Shown here: positions 34,588 to 46,800 of the stretch, piece by piece | How the letters are laid out: each line of letters begins with the position of its first letter | Position numbering within the stretch: the stretch's first letter is position 1 | From: Mesorhizobium sophorae | GTDB lineage: Bacteria; Pseudomonadota; Alphaproteobacteria; Rhizobiales; Rhizobiaceae | Assembly: GCF_002270415.1 (NCBI RefSeq) | Contig: NZ_NNRI01000008.1 | Coordinates: 1 to 64,000, forward strand | Length of the DNA: 64,000 nt | Direction: 5' to 3' | Program-made: the position numbers and the translations under genes | Notes under the pieces: generated by a model | Databases searched by the model: none | What the model was told of the DNA's origin: nothing | The model's input: the letters and a program-made list of their open reading frames with translations, nothing else

Positions 34588-35319
34588 CTATTGTGGCGGA
34601 CCGAAAATGCCCATCCCCGCGCCCTGGGCAGCCACTTGCGCTTTGCCATAGATGCCACTCGGCAGCGCCGTGGCCCAGCCGTTGGACACAAGCCAGGCGC
34701 CAACGTCCTGCTTGCCCAGCCTGCATGGGGCGGCGATGGCAAAACGCTCGACGTCCGGCGGCATGAAGCACTTCAACGCGCGTCCCCAAACCCAGGAATT
34801 GAAGGCGGCACGTGCGCGCTCGCCGCAAGGCCAGGTGACATCGTGAAACGAACAGGCTCTGTCGAGGTCGATGCCCTGCACCCCGCTGATGATTACTGTC
34901 CGGCCCATGGACGCGAAGATCGCGGAGTTTGCGGCATCCGGGCGAAAGAGCAGCACCTCACGCCAATCGTCCGGCATCGGTGTCTTCGGGGGCACAGCCA
35001 GACCAAGGTCGGTCAGCGGCGGGCGGGGCTCGACCCGTTCGAGTTGCACAGTGTCAAGCTGTGGTGGAGCGATGAGGTCTTGAGCAATCTTGCGGGCGGG
35101 TTCTCGTCGGTATGCTTCGACGATGGACGCAGCCACGCGGGTCGGCTGCGTCCCGCTATTTTGCGAGGGGGCAAGGACCGGCCGATCGACCGAAAGCAAA
35201 GCCCCGGCCTGAACAATCAGCAGAACCCCGGCCAGAAGCAGGAGGCTTCCGAGCACGATCGCCAAGCGGCTGCGGCCCAGCCTAACCATCAGCCAGCCCC
35301 CATCGGCCAGTCTGCCCAT
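34588..35319 (-). CDS. Membrane-anchored thermonuclease-like (SNase-like) protein
   Basis: 243 aa. An N-terminal membrane helix (about 18-42, LAIVLGSLLLLAGVLLIVQA) is followed by a periplasmic part. The C-terminal ~110 residues, with VQGIDLDRACSFHDVTWPC, RARAAFNSWVWGRALKC and VGAWLVSNGWA, follow the pattern of the SNase-like domain (OB-fold) found in many rhizobial secreted proteins. The catalytic Arg/Glu/Arg set of true staphylococcal nuclease is not clear, so a nuclease activity is not asserted. It follows the lipoprotein gene by 26 bp and should be cotranscribed. An internal ATG ten residues in is an alternative start. Confidence 0.6.
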   Translation of the reverse strand: MGRLADGGWLMVRLGRSRLAIVLGSLLLLAGVLLIVQAGALLSVDRPVLAPSQNSGTQPTRVAASIVEAYRREPARKIAQDLIAPPQLDTVQLERVEPRPPLTDLGLAVPPKTPMPDDWREVLLFRPDAANSAIFASMGRTVIISGVQGIDLDRACSFHDVTWPCGERARAAFNSWVWGRALKCFMPPDVERFAIAAPCRLGKQDVGAWLVSNGWATALPSGIYGKAQVAAQGAGMGIFGPPQ

Positions 35320-35345
35320 CAGATTGACCGGGTTCCCAGGGCCGA

Positions 35346-36545
35346 TCAGAAACCCGACGTTGATTTCGCAACCAGTTTGAGCGCGCCCTTTTGAAACTGG
35401 TAAAACGGCATCGATCGTTCACTGGATCCGTCAGCCCGAAACCGAAACAGACCTGTCGACCCACGAAACCCGTTTGGATTTTCGAGAACCTGCTTGCTGA
35501 AGCCGTCGGGCCCGACCGCACTGGCAACCCCTGCTGTCAGCGCAACCATATCATAAGCATAGGCCACATTGACGTCGGCCGGGTAGTTGTATGTCGCCCT
35601 GAAGCGGTCGGCGATCGGTCCGGTTTCGCGCTGATCGAGCGTGGCGATATATGCCCCCTCAAACAGCGGATCCATGGGATGCTCCAGCCACCGGTTGGTT
35701 CCGACGACGGAAATTGCCTTTCCCGGAATGCCCTTTGACCTGAGGGCGGCAAGGATAGGCGATGGGCTGCCATCGCCATTGGCGACGATCACGGCGTCGG
35801 GAGTGTCCACGAGCGAGGCCATTTCGTCGACGGCCTTCGCGCCACCGTCGCTGGCCGAATACGGGACAGTGACCGCGAGCGTCGCACCATAAATGCTGAG
35901 GCCGTTGGCGACCCGCTTCTCCACCGCGCTGGCGTTTGAGCCTTCCGCGACAAGCAACACGAACTTCTTGCCGCCTTTGGCAGCGAGCCCCGCGGCGCCC
36001 GCTGCGGCACTGTCGGCTTCGCTGAGTCGCACGGCATAAACCCCAGCACCGCCTGCGAAATTGTCGGCAAGCGCCAGCACCGGTGGACGCTTCGACCCCG
36101 ACAGCGTGGCAATATGCTGGGCTGCCGGCAGTTCGGTTGGGCCGATGACCACTTTCGACCCCGTCGTTATCGCACTTATCGCCAATTTGCCGGCCTGTGC
36201 GCTGTCGCCTTTCGTGTCCTCTACCGTCAGCGTAAGCAATCCATTGCCAACATCCGTCATCGCCAGTTTGGCGGCATCGAGCATCTTCCTGCCGTTTTCC
36301 CCCGCCGTTCCGGGAGCCGACAATGGCAGCAACATCGTGATTTTTGTCGACCCGGTGCCGAGCGACTGGGTCGCCTGGGCAGGACCGGCACCCGCGTCGC
36401 CGGTCTGCCCGCCAGGCGCGGCAATCGCCGCCGGATCGAGCACTTCGGAAACACCGCCTTTCGACTGGCAGCCTGACAATGTCGTGGTGAGCGCAAACGC
36501 GATTGCCCATGTCCGCAGACAGCGGCCCTGTCGGCCAGCTTCCAT
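35346..36545 (-). CDS. Periplasmic-binding-fold lipoprotein (penicillin-binding-protein-activator-like)
   Basis: The ATG at 36545, preceded by GGGTGGAGC, gives 399 aa; a TTG at 36596 extends the frame. The N-terminus is a lipoprotein signal ending LSGC, then a Gly/Ala/Pro linker, then a type 1 periplasmic binding fold (Leu/Ile/Val-binding, Peripla_BP_6): ITMLLPLSAPGTAGENGRKM, VVIGPTELPAAQHIA, DAVIVANGDGSPSPIL, VNVAYAYDMVALTAGV. No permease is next to it, so it is more likely a PBP-activator-like envelope protein than a transporter part. Two genes upstream is a lytic transglycosylase, which supports a cell-wall role. Start of the periplasmic set behind the adhesin is consistent with that. Confidence 0.72.
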   Translation of the reverse strand: MEAGRQGRCLRTWAIAFALTTTLSGCQSKGGVSEVLDPAAIAAPGGQTGDAGAGPAQATQSLGTGSTKITMLLPLSAPGTAGENGRKMLDAAKLAMTDVGNGLLTLTVEDTKGDSAQAGKLAISAITTGSKVVIGPTELPAAQHIATLSGSKRPPVLALADNFAGGAGVYAVRLSEADSAAAGAAGLAAKGGKKFVLLVAEGSNASAVEKRVANGLSIYGATLAVTVPYSASDGGAKAVDEMASLVDTPDAVIVANGDGSPSPILAALRSKGIPGKAISVVGTNRWLEHPMDPLFEGAYIATLDQRETGPIADRFRATYNYPADVNVAYAYDMVALTAGVASAVGPDGFSKQVLENPNGFRGSTGLFRFRADGSSERSMPFYQFQKGALKLVAKSTSGF

Positions 36546-36636
36546 GATTGCTCCACCCAATGTGCCGCCGAGTATGCTTCCCGGTCTGGTCTTCAACGCA
36601 TGTTACGGCGCACTTGCCGCGCCGTCTGTAGTTTCT

Positions 36637-37389
36637 TTAGCCTTCGAACAGCCTGGCTCTGAGCGCCTTGATCTGTCTTGCTTGGCCGGCAGTCCGATAG
36701 TCGGCACATTTCATGTATCGTGGCCCGGGCACGAACACGCGGCGCACGCAAACGCCTTTTCCCTGGGCTGGAGCCCCACCCTCTCCTTCCGACGAAAAAG
36801 CGGAGAAGCCGAATGTCGCCACCGGCAACGGCCCGGTCACTTCAATCCCTTGTCTTGCCAGGATTGCCCGCGCGCGCTGGCAGTAGCGGACCGAAAGCGC
36901 CGAGAACCGGCTTTCATTGTGCCCGGCGCGATATTTCATGACGGTGGTGCACAGGTCGCCCTCGGCCAGCTTGTTGGCCTGGGCAAGATATCTGACCCCG
37001 AGCGCGATGTTGGTCGCCGGGGCGCTCAGCTCGTCGAGGGAGCCTCGAAAGCCAAGCATTCGCGCCGTCGCCGGCATCACCTGCATCAGGCCGACTTCGC
37101 CGTCGGCGCCCTGCACGTCAGGATCGAACCCGCTTTCGATCTCCATCACGGCATGCGCCAGCACCGGCTCAAGGCCATAGATCGATGCCTGGCAACTCGC
37201 AAACGCCTTGAAGGTCTGCCGGGTCCACTGCGTAGCCGCGTCGCAGTGCGTCGGCCGCGTCAACTCGGACGGCTGTTCCACGGAAGGTCGCTCCAGCCAG
37301 TTGGCGCGGGCCGGCGTGACAGTCTGGCCAAAGCCTGCCAACGCAATCGCTGCGGCGATTGCCGTCAAAAAGGATCCGTCGGCTATCAT
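36637..37389 (-). CDS. Lytic transglycosylase, SLT family
   Basis: About 250 aa with an N-terminal signal peptide (MIADGSFLTAIAAAIALAGF, cleavage after ARA). The SLT domain spans 68-165: LAHAVMEIESGFDPD with the catalytic Glu85 in IESGF, GEVGLMQVMPATARMLGF, and NIALGVRYLAQANKL and VMKYRAGHNES. It should cleave peptidoglycan between MurNAc and GlcNAc, giving 1,6-anhydro ends, in the periplasm. The C-terminal 70 residues, with paired Cys and basic residues, are less typical. Such enzymes often open the wall for secretion systems; here the large exported adhesin and a small exported protein are just upstream on the same strand. Start 37389 is preferred over a TTG at 37398. Confidence 0.85.
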   Translation of the reverse strand: MIADGSFLTAIAAAIALAGFGQTVTPARANWLERPSVEQPSELTRPTHCDAATQWTRQTFKAFASCQASIYGLEPVLAHAVMEIESGFDPDVQGADGEVGLMQVMPATARMLGFRGSLDELSAPATNIALGVRYLAQANKLAEGDLCTTVMKYRAGHNESRFSALSVRYCQRARAILARQGIEVTGPLPVATFGFSAFSSEGEGGAPAQGKGVCVRRVFVPGPRYMKCADYRTAGQARQIKALRARLFEG

Positions 37390-37421
37390 GATGGCCAACA
37401 GGCGTCGGTTCGCTTATCCGG

Positions 37422-37793
37422 TCAGTGCATGTACTCGACCATGCGATCGTGAAAACACTCGCATTTGTTGAGGGTATCTTCGTCGCGATAGTTCGTTTTC
37501 AGGTAGCCATAGGCCATGCCGCAAGCGACCTTGGCTTCCGATGCCCAGACGAAGACCGGCCGGGACGAGTTGATCCACTCCGAGCTGTTGGCGGCGGCGA
37601 CCGACTCGTCCATCAGCTTGACCACCTGCTCCTTGAGGTCGACGATATTTTCGGTCAGCACCAGGTTGGACGTCCCGGCAACGCGACAATAGTCGACCGA
37701 CGGACCTTCGATGATGTCGGCGGCATAGCCCGTCGACCCGACTGCCAGCAACAGCGTCGCAGCGGAAACCAGCAGTCTTACAGAACGATTCAT
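37422..37793 (-). CDS. Small exported cysteine-containing protein of unknown function
   Basis: 123 aa from the ATG at 37793, preceded by GAGGGGAGC. Residues 1-25 are a signal peptide (cleavage after GYAA or GYA). The mature protein is acidic and helix-rich with four Cys at 36, 91, 111 and 113 and conserved-looking motifs CGMAYGYLKT and NKCECFHDRM, suggesting two disulfides or a cofactor site. I do not recognise the family. It sits between the stop of the giant adhesin (61 bp) and the start of the lytic transglycosylase (32 bp), on the same strand, so it belongs to the adhesin/cell-wall group. A role in adhesin assembly or in restraining the transglycosylase is only a guess. Confidence 0.7.
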   Translation of the reverse strand: MNRSVRLLVSAATLLLAVGSTGYAADIIEGPSVDYCRVAGTSNLVLTENIVDLKEQVVKLMDESVAAANSSEWINSSRPVFVWASEAKVACGMAYGYLKTNYRDEDTLNKCECFHDRMVEYMH

Positions 37794-37854
37794 GGATGAG
37801 CTCCCCTCGATATTAGCAATGTATAACATAGTCGCGTGACCGAGCGCCATGCCG

Positions 37855-40800
37855 TTAAACCTGGTTTGCCGTCGTCGTGTGCTGGGTTACGCCGTCGTCG
37901 TAGAGCAGCGTGATCGTGCTGGCGACGGGGTGGTTTGTCAGCTGGGCCACTTCGACAAAATTGGCCGGATTTCCCGAACCGCTGGTGTCGACACTGAGCG
38001 TGCCCGTGCCCGCGTCGTAGTTCACGAAGTTGCCGACATTCGCGGGAGTCGAGTCGAACAGGGCCGTAAGGTCGATCTTGTCGCCCTGACCGCCATTGTA
38101 GTCGGTGATGAGATCCTTGATGTCCAGACCGTCGAGCTTGAACGTGTCGGCTCCGGCGCCGCCGGTCATTGTATCCTGGCCTGCACCGCCGATCAGGACG
38201 TCGTTGCCCGCGCCGCCGATCAGCGTGTCGTTGCCAGCGCCACCATTGAGGGTGTCGTTGCCACCGCCGCCCGAAAGATAATTGGCTGCCAGGTTTCCGA
38301 ACAGGTAGTCATCGCCGGAACCACCGATCAGGCCCTCGATGCCGGTAAGGGTATCGCCGGTGGCGTCGCCGCCGCCGATGGTGCCAAGTCCCGGGTTGGT
38401 GAATGTCACCGGTGCCCCGGCTGCATGTCCGTCATCGGCCAGATGGATCGAAATCGCGGCCAGGCTGCCGGTGTAGTCGACGATGTCGGTTCCCGCCCCG
38501 CCAGAGATCGTGTCGGTGTGCGTGCTTCCAGCGATCACGTCGTTACCGGCTGTCCCGGTAAGGGCGAAGTTGTTGGACCCATCTCCCGCAACCACGTGAA
38601 TGGCGAGCGACTGCGTGCCAGTGGTATCGCCATCCTTGTCGGCCGCGGAGACTGTAAAGGCCAAGTTCTGATCTTGAGGCAAAACGTTATGCGTGAGGGA
38701 GATGTTCGAGAACTGAGCGCCTTGCCCTGAAACGTTGACCGCGCTGACCTGCAATTGGTTGAAGCTGATAGACGGATCAATCACGAATGTTCCGGTTGCC
38801 GTGATGGATATGTCACCGGACGTGGATACGTTGGTGAGCGTGTTGGTCGCAACCCAGTGGAAGGTTCCCCCTGCACCGTTCAGCGAATTGACCACCAAAC
38901 TCACGGAGTCGTTCAACTCGGCACTGGTGCTGGCCGGATTATCCACGCCAACGCCAGTTCCGGAAGTGTGGAACTCCATTGTGAAGCTTTCATTCCCGCC
39001 TACGAAGGTGTTTGAGACGCCAAATCCGTTGTTGTTGGAGTTGATCCCGCCTGGGCTTGAAAACTCAATATGGCCATCGGTGGTTTCGCGCCAGTTCGGC
39101 CCGCCAGCAGGAAGGTTCTGTAGCGAATAGGTTATTGTGGTGCCGGCATCGGGCTTGAGGAGGTCGAACTGGTACGTTCCATCCGGCCTTACCGTGAGAT
39201 CAAACACCTCGGTTGCACCGGCATTCGCGTGGAGGGTCGTAGCGCCATCCGCAGCGATCGTTGTGCTGTAGACAATGCCCGCGATCGCCGGTCCCGTGAT
39301 GTTGAAATGGTCGATCCCGTCGGCGCCCGGCACCAGCGAGAACAAGCCAGCGACAGATCCCACCTCGTTCGGGATCGTGCCTGAGGCAAAGGAGCCTAGC
39401 GAGGGCCCGTCGTCATGGAAGGAGGCCTTGGAACCGAGGTCGATCGACTGCGAGGCCGTGTCACCGTCGCTGTCCGTCACCGTTGCCGTCAGCGTTACCA
39501 GACCGGAGGTCAGGTTGATGCCTTCCGAACTGTCGGTCGGGTTGTCGACAGTGTTCTGGTGTACCGCACGATCCTGTGTCAGCGTGACCGCACCGGTCAC
39601 TGCGTCGGTGCTCAGCGTGAACACCAGGTAGGCCACATCACCGCTGTGCCCGGATACATAGCCGGACACGGTGTTGCCGCTTTGGGTCAGCACCACCGCG
39701 GTGTTGGTGGCACTGTCGATCAGGTTGGTGGTCACGCCCGGAGCCGAGATGCTCAGGCCATAGCTGGTGGTGGCACCGTCGGCGCCCTGCACAGCCGTGA
39801 ACACACCGGCAAAATTCTGCGTGTCCGTGGCCGATCCTGCCGGGCCGACGCCCGAACCGGCAATGCCGTTGGTCGCCGCGGTCAGATAGCTCTCGTCGAC
39901 ATTTAGCGCCGGCGCTACGCCGGTGATGGTGATCGACGGGCCGTCATCCAGGAAGGTCACCGCGCCGCCGACGTTGATCACGCCGGTGCTTGCCGTATCG
40001 CCGTCCGCATCCGTCACCGTCGCCGTCACGCCGATCTTGCCGGCCAGCGTCAGTGCGTCGTTGTAGGCCGCCGCCGTCGAACCATCGACCAGGTGCTCCA
40101 GCGCGACGTTCTGCACCACCGTCAGCTTGCCGTCCGAGCCGATCGACACCGTGAACGCCGTGTGCGTCGCGCCGTCGTTGTACTGGCCCTCGATCGTGTT
40201 GCCGACCTGCACCAGCGTGATCGCATGATCGCCCTGCGCCGTTGCCAGCCCGGAGTTCGCCTGCGTCACCGACAAGGCATAGGTGGTCGTCCCGGCGCCG
40301 TCGGCGCCATAGTTCGACGTCACCGTCACGATCGCCGCAGCACTCGTGGCCGTCATCAGCGCCGGGTTCAGCACCCCGTCCGTCGTCGCACCGTTGTTGG
40401 TCTCGTCAAGCGTCACCGAGCTGCCGACTACCGCGCTCGTGATCGACGGGCCGTCGTCGAGGAAGGTCACCGCGCCGCCGACGTTGATCACGCCGGTGCT
40501 CGCCGTATCGCCATCCGCATCCGTCACCGTCGCCGTCACGCCGATCTTGCCGGCCAGCGTCAGTGCGTCGTTGTAGGCCGCCGCCGTCGAACCATCGACC
40601 AGGTGCTCCAGCGCGACGTTCTGCACCACCGTCAGCTTGCCGTCCGAGCCGATCGACACCGTGAACGCCGTGTGCGTCGCGCCGTCGTTGTACTGGCCCT
40701 CGATCGTGTTGCCGACCTGCACCAGCGTGATCGCATGATCGCCCTGTGCCGTTGCCAGCCCGGAGTTCGCCTGCGTCACCGACAAGGCATAGGTGGTCGT

Positions 40801-43800
40801 CCCGGCGCCGTCGGCGCCATAGTTCGACGTCACCGTCACGATCGCCGCAGCACTCGTGGCCGTCATCAGCGCCGGGTTCAGCACCCCGTCCGTCGTCGGA
40901 CCGTTGTTGGTCTCGTCAAGCGTCACCGAGCTGCCGACTACCGCGCTCGTGATCGACGGGCCGTCGTCGAGGAAGGTCACCGCGCCGCCGACGTTGATCA
41001 CGCCGGTGCTCGCCGTATCGCCATCCGCATCCGTCACCGTCGCCGTCACGCCGATCTTGCCGGCCAGCGTCAGTGCGTCGTTGTAGGCCGCCGCCGTCGA
41101 ACCATCGACCAGGTGCTCCAGCGCGACGTTCTGCACCACCGTCAGCTTGCCGTCCGAGCCGATCGACACCGTGAACGCCGTGTGCGTCGCGCCGTCGTTG
41201 TACTGGCCCTCGATCGTGTTGCCGACCTGCACCAGCGTGATCGCATGATCGCCCTGCGCCGTTGCCAGCCCGGAGTTCGCCTGCGTCACCGACAAGGCAT
41301 AGGTGGTCGTCCCGGCGCCGTCGGCGCCATAGTTCGACGTCACCGTCACGATCGCCGCGGCACTCGTTGCCGTCATCAGCGCCGGGTTCAGCACCCCGTC
41401 CGTCGTCGCACCGTTGTTGGTCTCGTCAAGCGTCACCGAGCTGCCGACTACCGCGCTCGTGATCGACGGGCCGTCGTCGAGGAAGGTCACCGCGCCGCCG
41501 ACGTTGATCACGCCGGTGCTCGCCGTATCGCCATCCGCATCCGTCACCGTCGCCGTCACGCCGATCTTGCCGGCCAGCGTCAGTGCGTCGTTGTAGGCCG
41601 CCGCCGTCGAACCATCGACCAGGTGCTCCAGCGCGACGTTCTGCACCACCGTCAGCTTGCCGTCCGAGCCGATCGACACCGTGAACGCCGTGTGCGTCGC
41701 GCCGTCGTTGTACTGGCCCTCGATCGTGTTGCCGACCTGCACCAGCGTGATCGCATGATCGCCCTGCGCCGTTGCCAGCCCGGAGTTCGCCTGCGTCACC
41801 GACAAGGCATAGGTGGTCGTCCCGGCGCCGTCGGCGCCATAGTTCGACGTCACCGTCACGATCGCCGCAGCACTCGTGGCCGTCATCAGCGCCGGGTTCA
41901 GCACCCCGTCCGTCGTCGCACCGTTGTTGGTCTCGTCAAGCGTCACCGAGCTGCCGACTACCGCGCTCGTGATCGACGGGCCGTCGTCGAGGAAGGTCAC
42001 CGCGCCGCCGACGTTGATCACGCCGGTGCTCGCCGTATCGCCATCCGCATCCGTCACCGTCGCCGTCACGCCGATCTTGCCGGCCAGCGTCAGTGCGTCG
42101 TTGTAGGCCGCCGCCGTCGAACCATCGACCAGGTGCTCCAGCGCGACGTTCTGCACCACCGTCAGCTTGCCGTCCGAGCCGATCGACACCGTGAACGCCG
42201 TGTGCGTCGCGCCGTCGTTGTACTGGCCCTCGATCGTGTTGCCGACCTGCACCAGCGTGATCGCATGATCGCCCTGTGCCGTTGCCAGCCCGGAGTTCGC
42301 CTGCGTCACCGACAAGGCATAGGTGGTCGTCCCGGCGCCGTCGGCGCCATAGTTCGACGTCACCGTCACGATCGCCGCAGCACTCGTTGCCGTCATCAGC
42401 GCCGGGGTCAGCACCCCGTCCGTCGTCGCACCGTTGTTGGTCTCGTCAAGCGTCACCGAGCTGCCGACTACCGCGCTCGTGATCGACGGGCCGTCGTCGA
42501 GGAAGGTCACCGCGCCGCCGACGTTGATCACGCCGGTGCTCGCCGTATCGCCGTCCGCATCCGTCACCGTCGCCGTCACGCCGATCTTGCCGGCCAGCGT
42601 CAGTGCGTCGTTGTAGGCCGCCGCCGTCGAACCATCGACCAGGTGCTCCAGCGCGACGTTCTGCACCACCGTCAGCTTGCCGTCCGAGCCGATCGACACC
42701 GTGAACGCCGTGTGCGTCGCGCCGTCGTTGTACTGGCCCTCGATCGTGTTGCCGACCTGCACCAGCGTGATCGCATGATCGCCCTGCGCCGTTGCCAGCC
42801 CGGAGTTCGCCTGCGTCACCGACAAGGCATAGGTGGTCGTCCCGGCGCCGTCGGCGCCATAGTTCGACGTCACCGTCACGATCGCCGCAGCACTCGTGGC
42901 CGTCATCAGCGCCGGGTTCAGCACCCCGTCCGTCGTCGCACCGTTGTTGGTCTCGTCAAGCGTCACCGAGCTGCCGACTACCGCGCTCGTGATCGACGGG
43001 CCGTCGTCGAGGAAGGTCACCGCGCCGCCGACGTTGATCACGCCGGTGCTCGCCGTATCGCCATCCGCATCCGTCACCGTCGCCGTCACGCCGATCTTGC
43101 CGGCCAGCGTCAGTGCGTCGTTGTAGGCCGCCGCCGTCGAACCATCGACCAGGTGCTCCAGCGCGACGTTCTGCACCACCGTCAGCTTGCCGTCCGAGCC
43201 GATCGACACCGTGAACGCCGTGTGCGTCGCGCCGTCGTTGTACTGGCCCTCGATCGTGTTGCCGACCTGCACCAGCGTGATCGCATGATCGCCCTGTGCC
43301 GTTGCCAGCCCGGAGTTCGCCTGCGTCACCGACAAGGCATAGGTGGTCGTCCCGGCGCCGTCGGCGCCATAGTTCGACGTCACCGTCACGATCGCCGCAG
43401 CACTCGTGGCCGTCATCAGCGCCGGGTTCAGCACCCCGTCCGTCGTCGGACCGTTGTTGGTCTCGTCAAGCGTCACCGAGCTGCCGACTACCGCGCTCGT
43501 GATCGACGGGCCGTCGTCGAGGAAGGTCACCGCGCCGCCGACGTTGATCACGCCGGTGCTCGCCGTATCGCCATCCGCATCCGTCACCGTCGCCGTCACG
43601 CCGATCTTGCCGGCCAGCGTCAGTGCGTCGTTGTAGGCCGCCGCCGTCGAACCATCGACCAGGTGCTCCAGCGCGACGTTCTGCACCACCGTCAGCTTGC
43701 CGTCCGAGCCGATCGACACCGTGAACGCCGTGTGCGTCGCGCCGTCGTTGTACTGGCCCTCGATCGTGTTGCCGACCTGCACCAGCGTGATCGCATGATC

Positions 43801-46800
43801 GCCCTGCGCCGTTGCCAGCCCGGAGTTCGCCTGCGTCACCGACAAGGCATAGGTGGTCGTCCCGGCGCCGTCGGCGCCATAGTTCGACGTCACCGTCACG
43901 ATCGCCGCAGCACTCGTGGCCGTCATCAGCGCCGGGGTCAGCACCCCGTCCGTCGTCGCACCGTTGTTGGTCTCGTCAAGCGTCACCGAGCTGCCGACTA
44001 CCGCGCTCGTGATCGACGGGCCGTCGTCGAGGAAGGTCACCGCGCCGCCGACGTTGATCACGCCGGTGCTTGCCGTATCGCCATCCGCATCCGTCACCGT
44101 CGCCGTCACGCCGATCTTGCCGGCCAGCGTCAGTGCGTCGTTGTAGGCCGCCGCCGTCGAACCATCGACCAGGTGCTCCAGCGCGACGTTCTGCACCACC
44201 GTCAGCTTGCCGTCCGAGCCGATCGACACCGTGAACGCCGTGTGCGTCGCGCCGTCGTTGTACTGGCCCTCGATCGTGTTGCCGACCTGCACCAGCGTGA
44301 TCGCATGATCGCCCTGTGCCGTTGCCAGCCCGGAGTTCGCCTGCGTCACCGACAAGGCATAGGTGGTCGTCCCGGCGCCGTCGGCGCCATAGTTCGACGT
44401 CACCGTCACGATCGCCGCGGCACTCGTTGCCGTCATCAGCGCCGGGGTCAGCACCCCGTCCGTCGTCGGACCGTTGTTGGTCTCGTCAAGCGTCACCGAG
44501 CTGCCGACAACCGCGCTCGTGATCGACGGGCCGTCATCCAGGAAGGTCAGGTTGTTGCCGATATTCAGCGTCGCCGACTGATGATCGCCATCCGCATCCG
44601 TCACCGTCGCCGTCAGCGTCACCAGATTGTCGGCGTTCAGGCTGACCGGCTCGTTCGGATCCGTCGTCGGATGGACGACCGCCCGCTGCTGGTCGAGCGT
44701 CACATTGCCAGACGCATCGGTGCTGACCGTGAACACGATCACGCCGCCGACGCCCGCACGCCCGACCACCTGGCCAGCCTCGAGGCTCAGCACCACCGCC
44801 TGGCCGCTCGCCGTGTCGACCAGCCCGGTCGCACCGGCATTGAAGCCCAGCGCGTAGGTGATCGTGCCGGCGCCATCGGCGCCATGATTGGACGTGAAGG
44901 CGCTGGCGAAGCTCTGCGTGTCGTTGGTCGTCAGATCCGTCTCGTCGACGCTCAGCGACGGCAGCTTCACATCGGCCAGCGCGACCGTCGGAGCATCATC
45001 GTTGAAGGTTATGGTCAGCGTGCCCGGTGCCGTCGAGCCATCGGCGTCGGTGATCACATAGCCGAGGTTGACCGTCGCGTTGTTCTCGTCGTTAGGACCC
45101 TGTGCCTGAAGCACGTTGTCGAGCAGCGTCACCGTGTAGGCGCCGGTGGCCGGATCGGTCACATGCACCGTGAACAGGTCGCCGCGTGGACCCGTTGCCG
45201 TCAGCGTGTCGCTGGCGGCGTTCCAGCTGTAGGTGACGTTCTCCTGGCCGACCGTCCCGTTGGTGCCGTCCAGCGTCGCGAACGAGAAGCCGTTGGAACC
45301 GGCGCCGTCGCCGCCGACGCTGCCGCCCAGCGTGCCGTTGTAGGTTGCTTCGCTGGCGCTGAGCGGAACCTCACCGGCATTGGCGTCGATGTCGCCCGCC
45401 GTGCTTGCCGCATTGCCGCCGGCAAGCCCGTCATCATCGACCGTGGCCGCCGCCGTACCGGTCGTCGGATGGTTGGCGTCGGTCACCGCAAAGCTGATGC
45501 CGGCAGTCGCCTTGTCGCCATCGCCGTCCGTCACGGTATAGGTCGCCGAGGCCGCACCGGCCCCGATGACCGGACTGTTGGCAGTGAATGAATAGCTGCC
45601 GTCGGCCTTGACCTTGATAAAGCCGTCACCGATGTCGATCGCCTGCGAGTAGCCGTCGCCGCCGAAGACCAGGGCGGTGGCGCCAATATGCGTCACCGTG
45701 GCGCCGTCGGCGCCGGCGACGAAGTCCAGCGTGCCGGTGATGGTCGCACCTTCAAGAACATTCTGCGAAGCCTCGGTCGTGGCCGTCGGCACATCGTCGA
45801 CGATGTTGACCGACAGCGTGCCGTTGACGCTCTGCGCGTCCTGGTCGGTGAGCGTGACGGTGAAATTCTCGAACAGGCTGTTGGTGCCCTGGACGGCCGG
45901 ATGCGCCTCATTGTCGAGGAGCGTGTAGGTGTAGCTCACCTGACCGGTCGCGGCGTCGTAGGCCGTCACCGTCAGCGTGTTGCCCAGCGCCGTCGTGAAC
46001 GAGCCCGCCGTGAACACGCCATTGGTGATGAAGTTGTGGCCGTCGATCGCCAGCGAGGCGATGCCGTCGGGCGAGGAAATGGCGAAGGCGCCGCCTTGCG
46101 TGGTGCTTTCCTTGGAACTGTCGGAGCCGTCCGACTCACCGGATCCACGGTTGGCCAGCAGGTCATTTTCGTTGACGACGACGTCGCCGCCACCGGCCGC
46201 CGGCGTCAGGTCGCTGATCGTCGGTGTCGAATTGCCGATCGAGATCGTCAACGTCGTGTGCGACAGGTCTCCGTCACCGTCCTTGATCGTATAGGTGAAC
46301 ACGTCGTGGACGCCGCCAGGCGTGCCGGCATCGCGCACATAGGTGTAGGAGCCGTCCGCCTGCAGCGTCAGCGTGCCATAGGCGCCATGGATCGGCGTGT
46401 TCAGCGTGATGCCGCTGTCCAGATCGGCATTGGTCGCGCCGGCGGCAACGCCCGCAACCTTCGCGTCATCGGCGCCCTTGGTGTCGGCGCCTGCAGCATT
46501 GCCGTCGCTGCCGGCGCCGCTGATCACATTGCCGCCAATCGGCGCGTGCGAACCCGCCGCCACCGCGTCGGTGTCGGCAACTGCCGTCGGTGCGTCATCG
46601 ATGATATTGATGACCAGATTGCCGGCCGGGGCCGGATTGCCATTTGCATCCGTCACCGCGACCGGGAAGCTCACATTGGTGGCGTTGCCAGCGGTGTTGT
46701 CGAGAAGCGTGTAGGTGTAGTGGATGGTGCCGATGCCGGTCGCCGCATCGAAGACATAGCTCGCCGTCAGCGAGCCCGTCGCATCGGTGAAGGTTTGATC

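Noticed and set aside
39931..44520. CRISPR array
   Set aside because: The repeats are 510 bp and coding, with no spacers.
40093..45591. A 1832-codon open frame on the plus strand, antisense to the adhesin gene
   Set aside because: It is Arg/His-rich, repeats with the 510-bp units and has no domain or ribosome site. It stays open only because the repeat length is a multiple of three and the DNA is GC-rich. The adhesin frame has real domains, a ribosome site and an exporter next to it.
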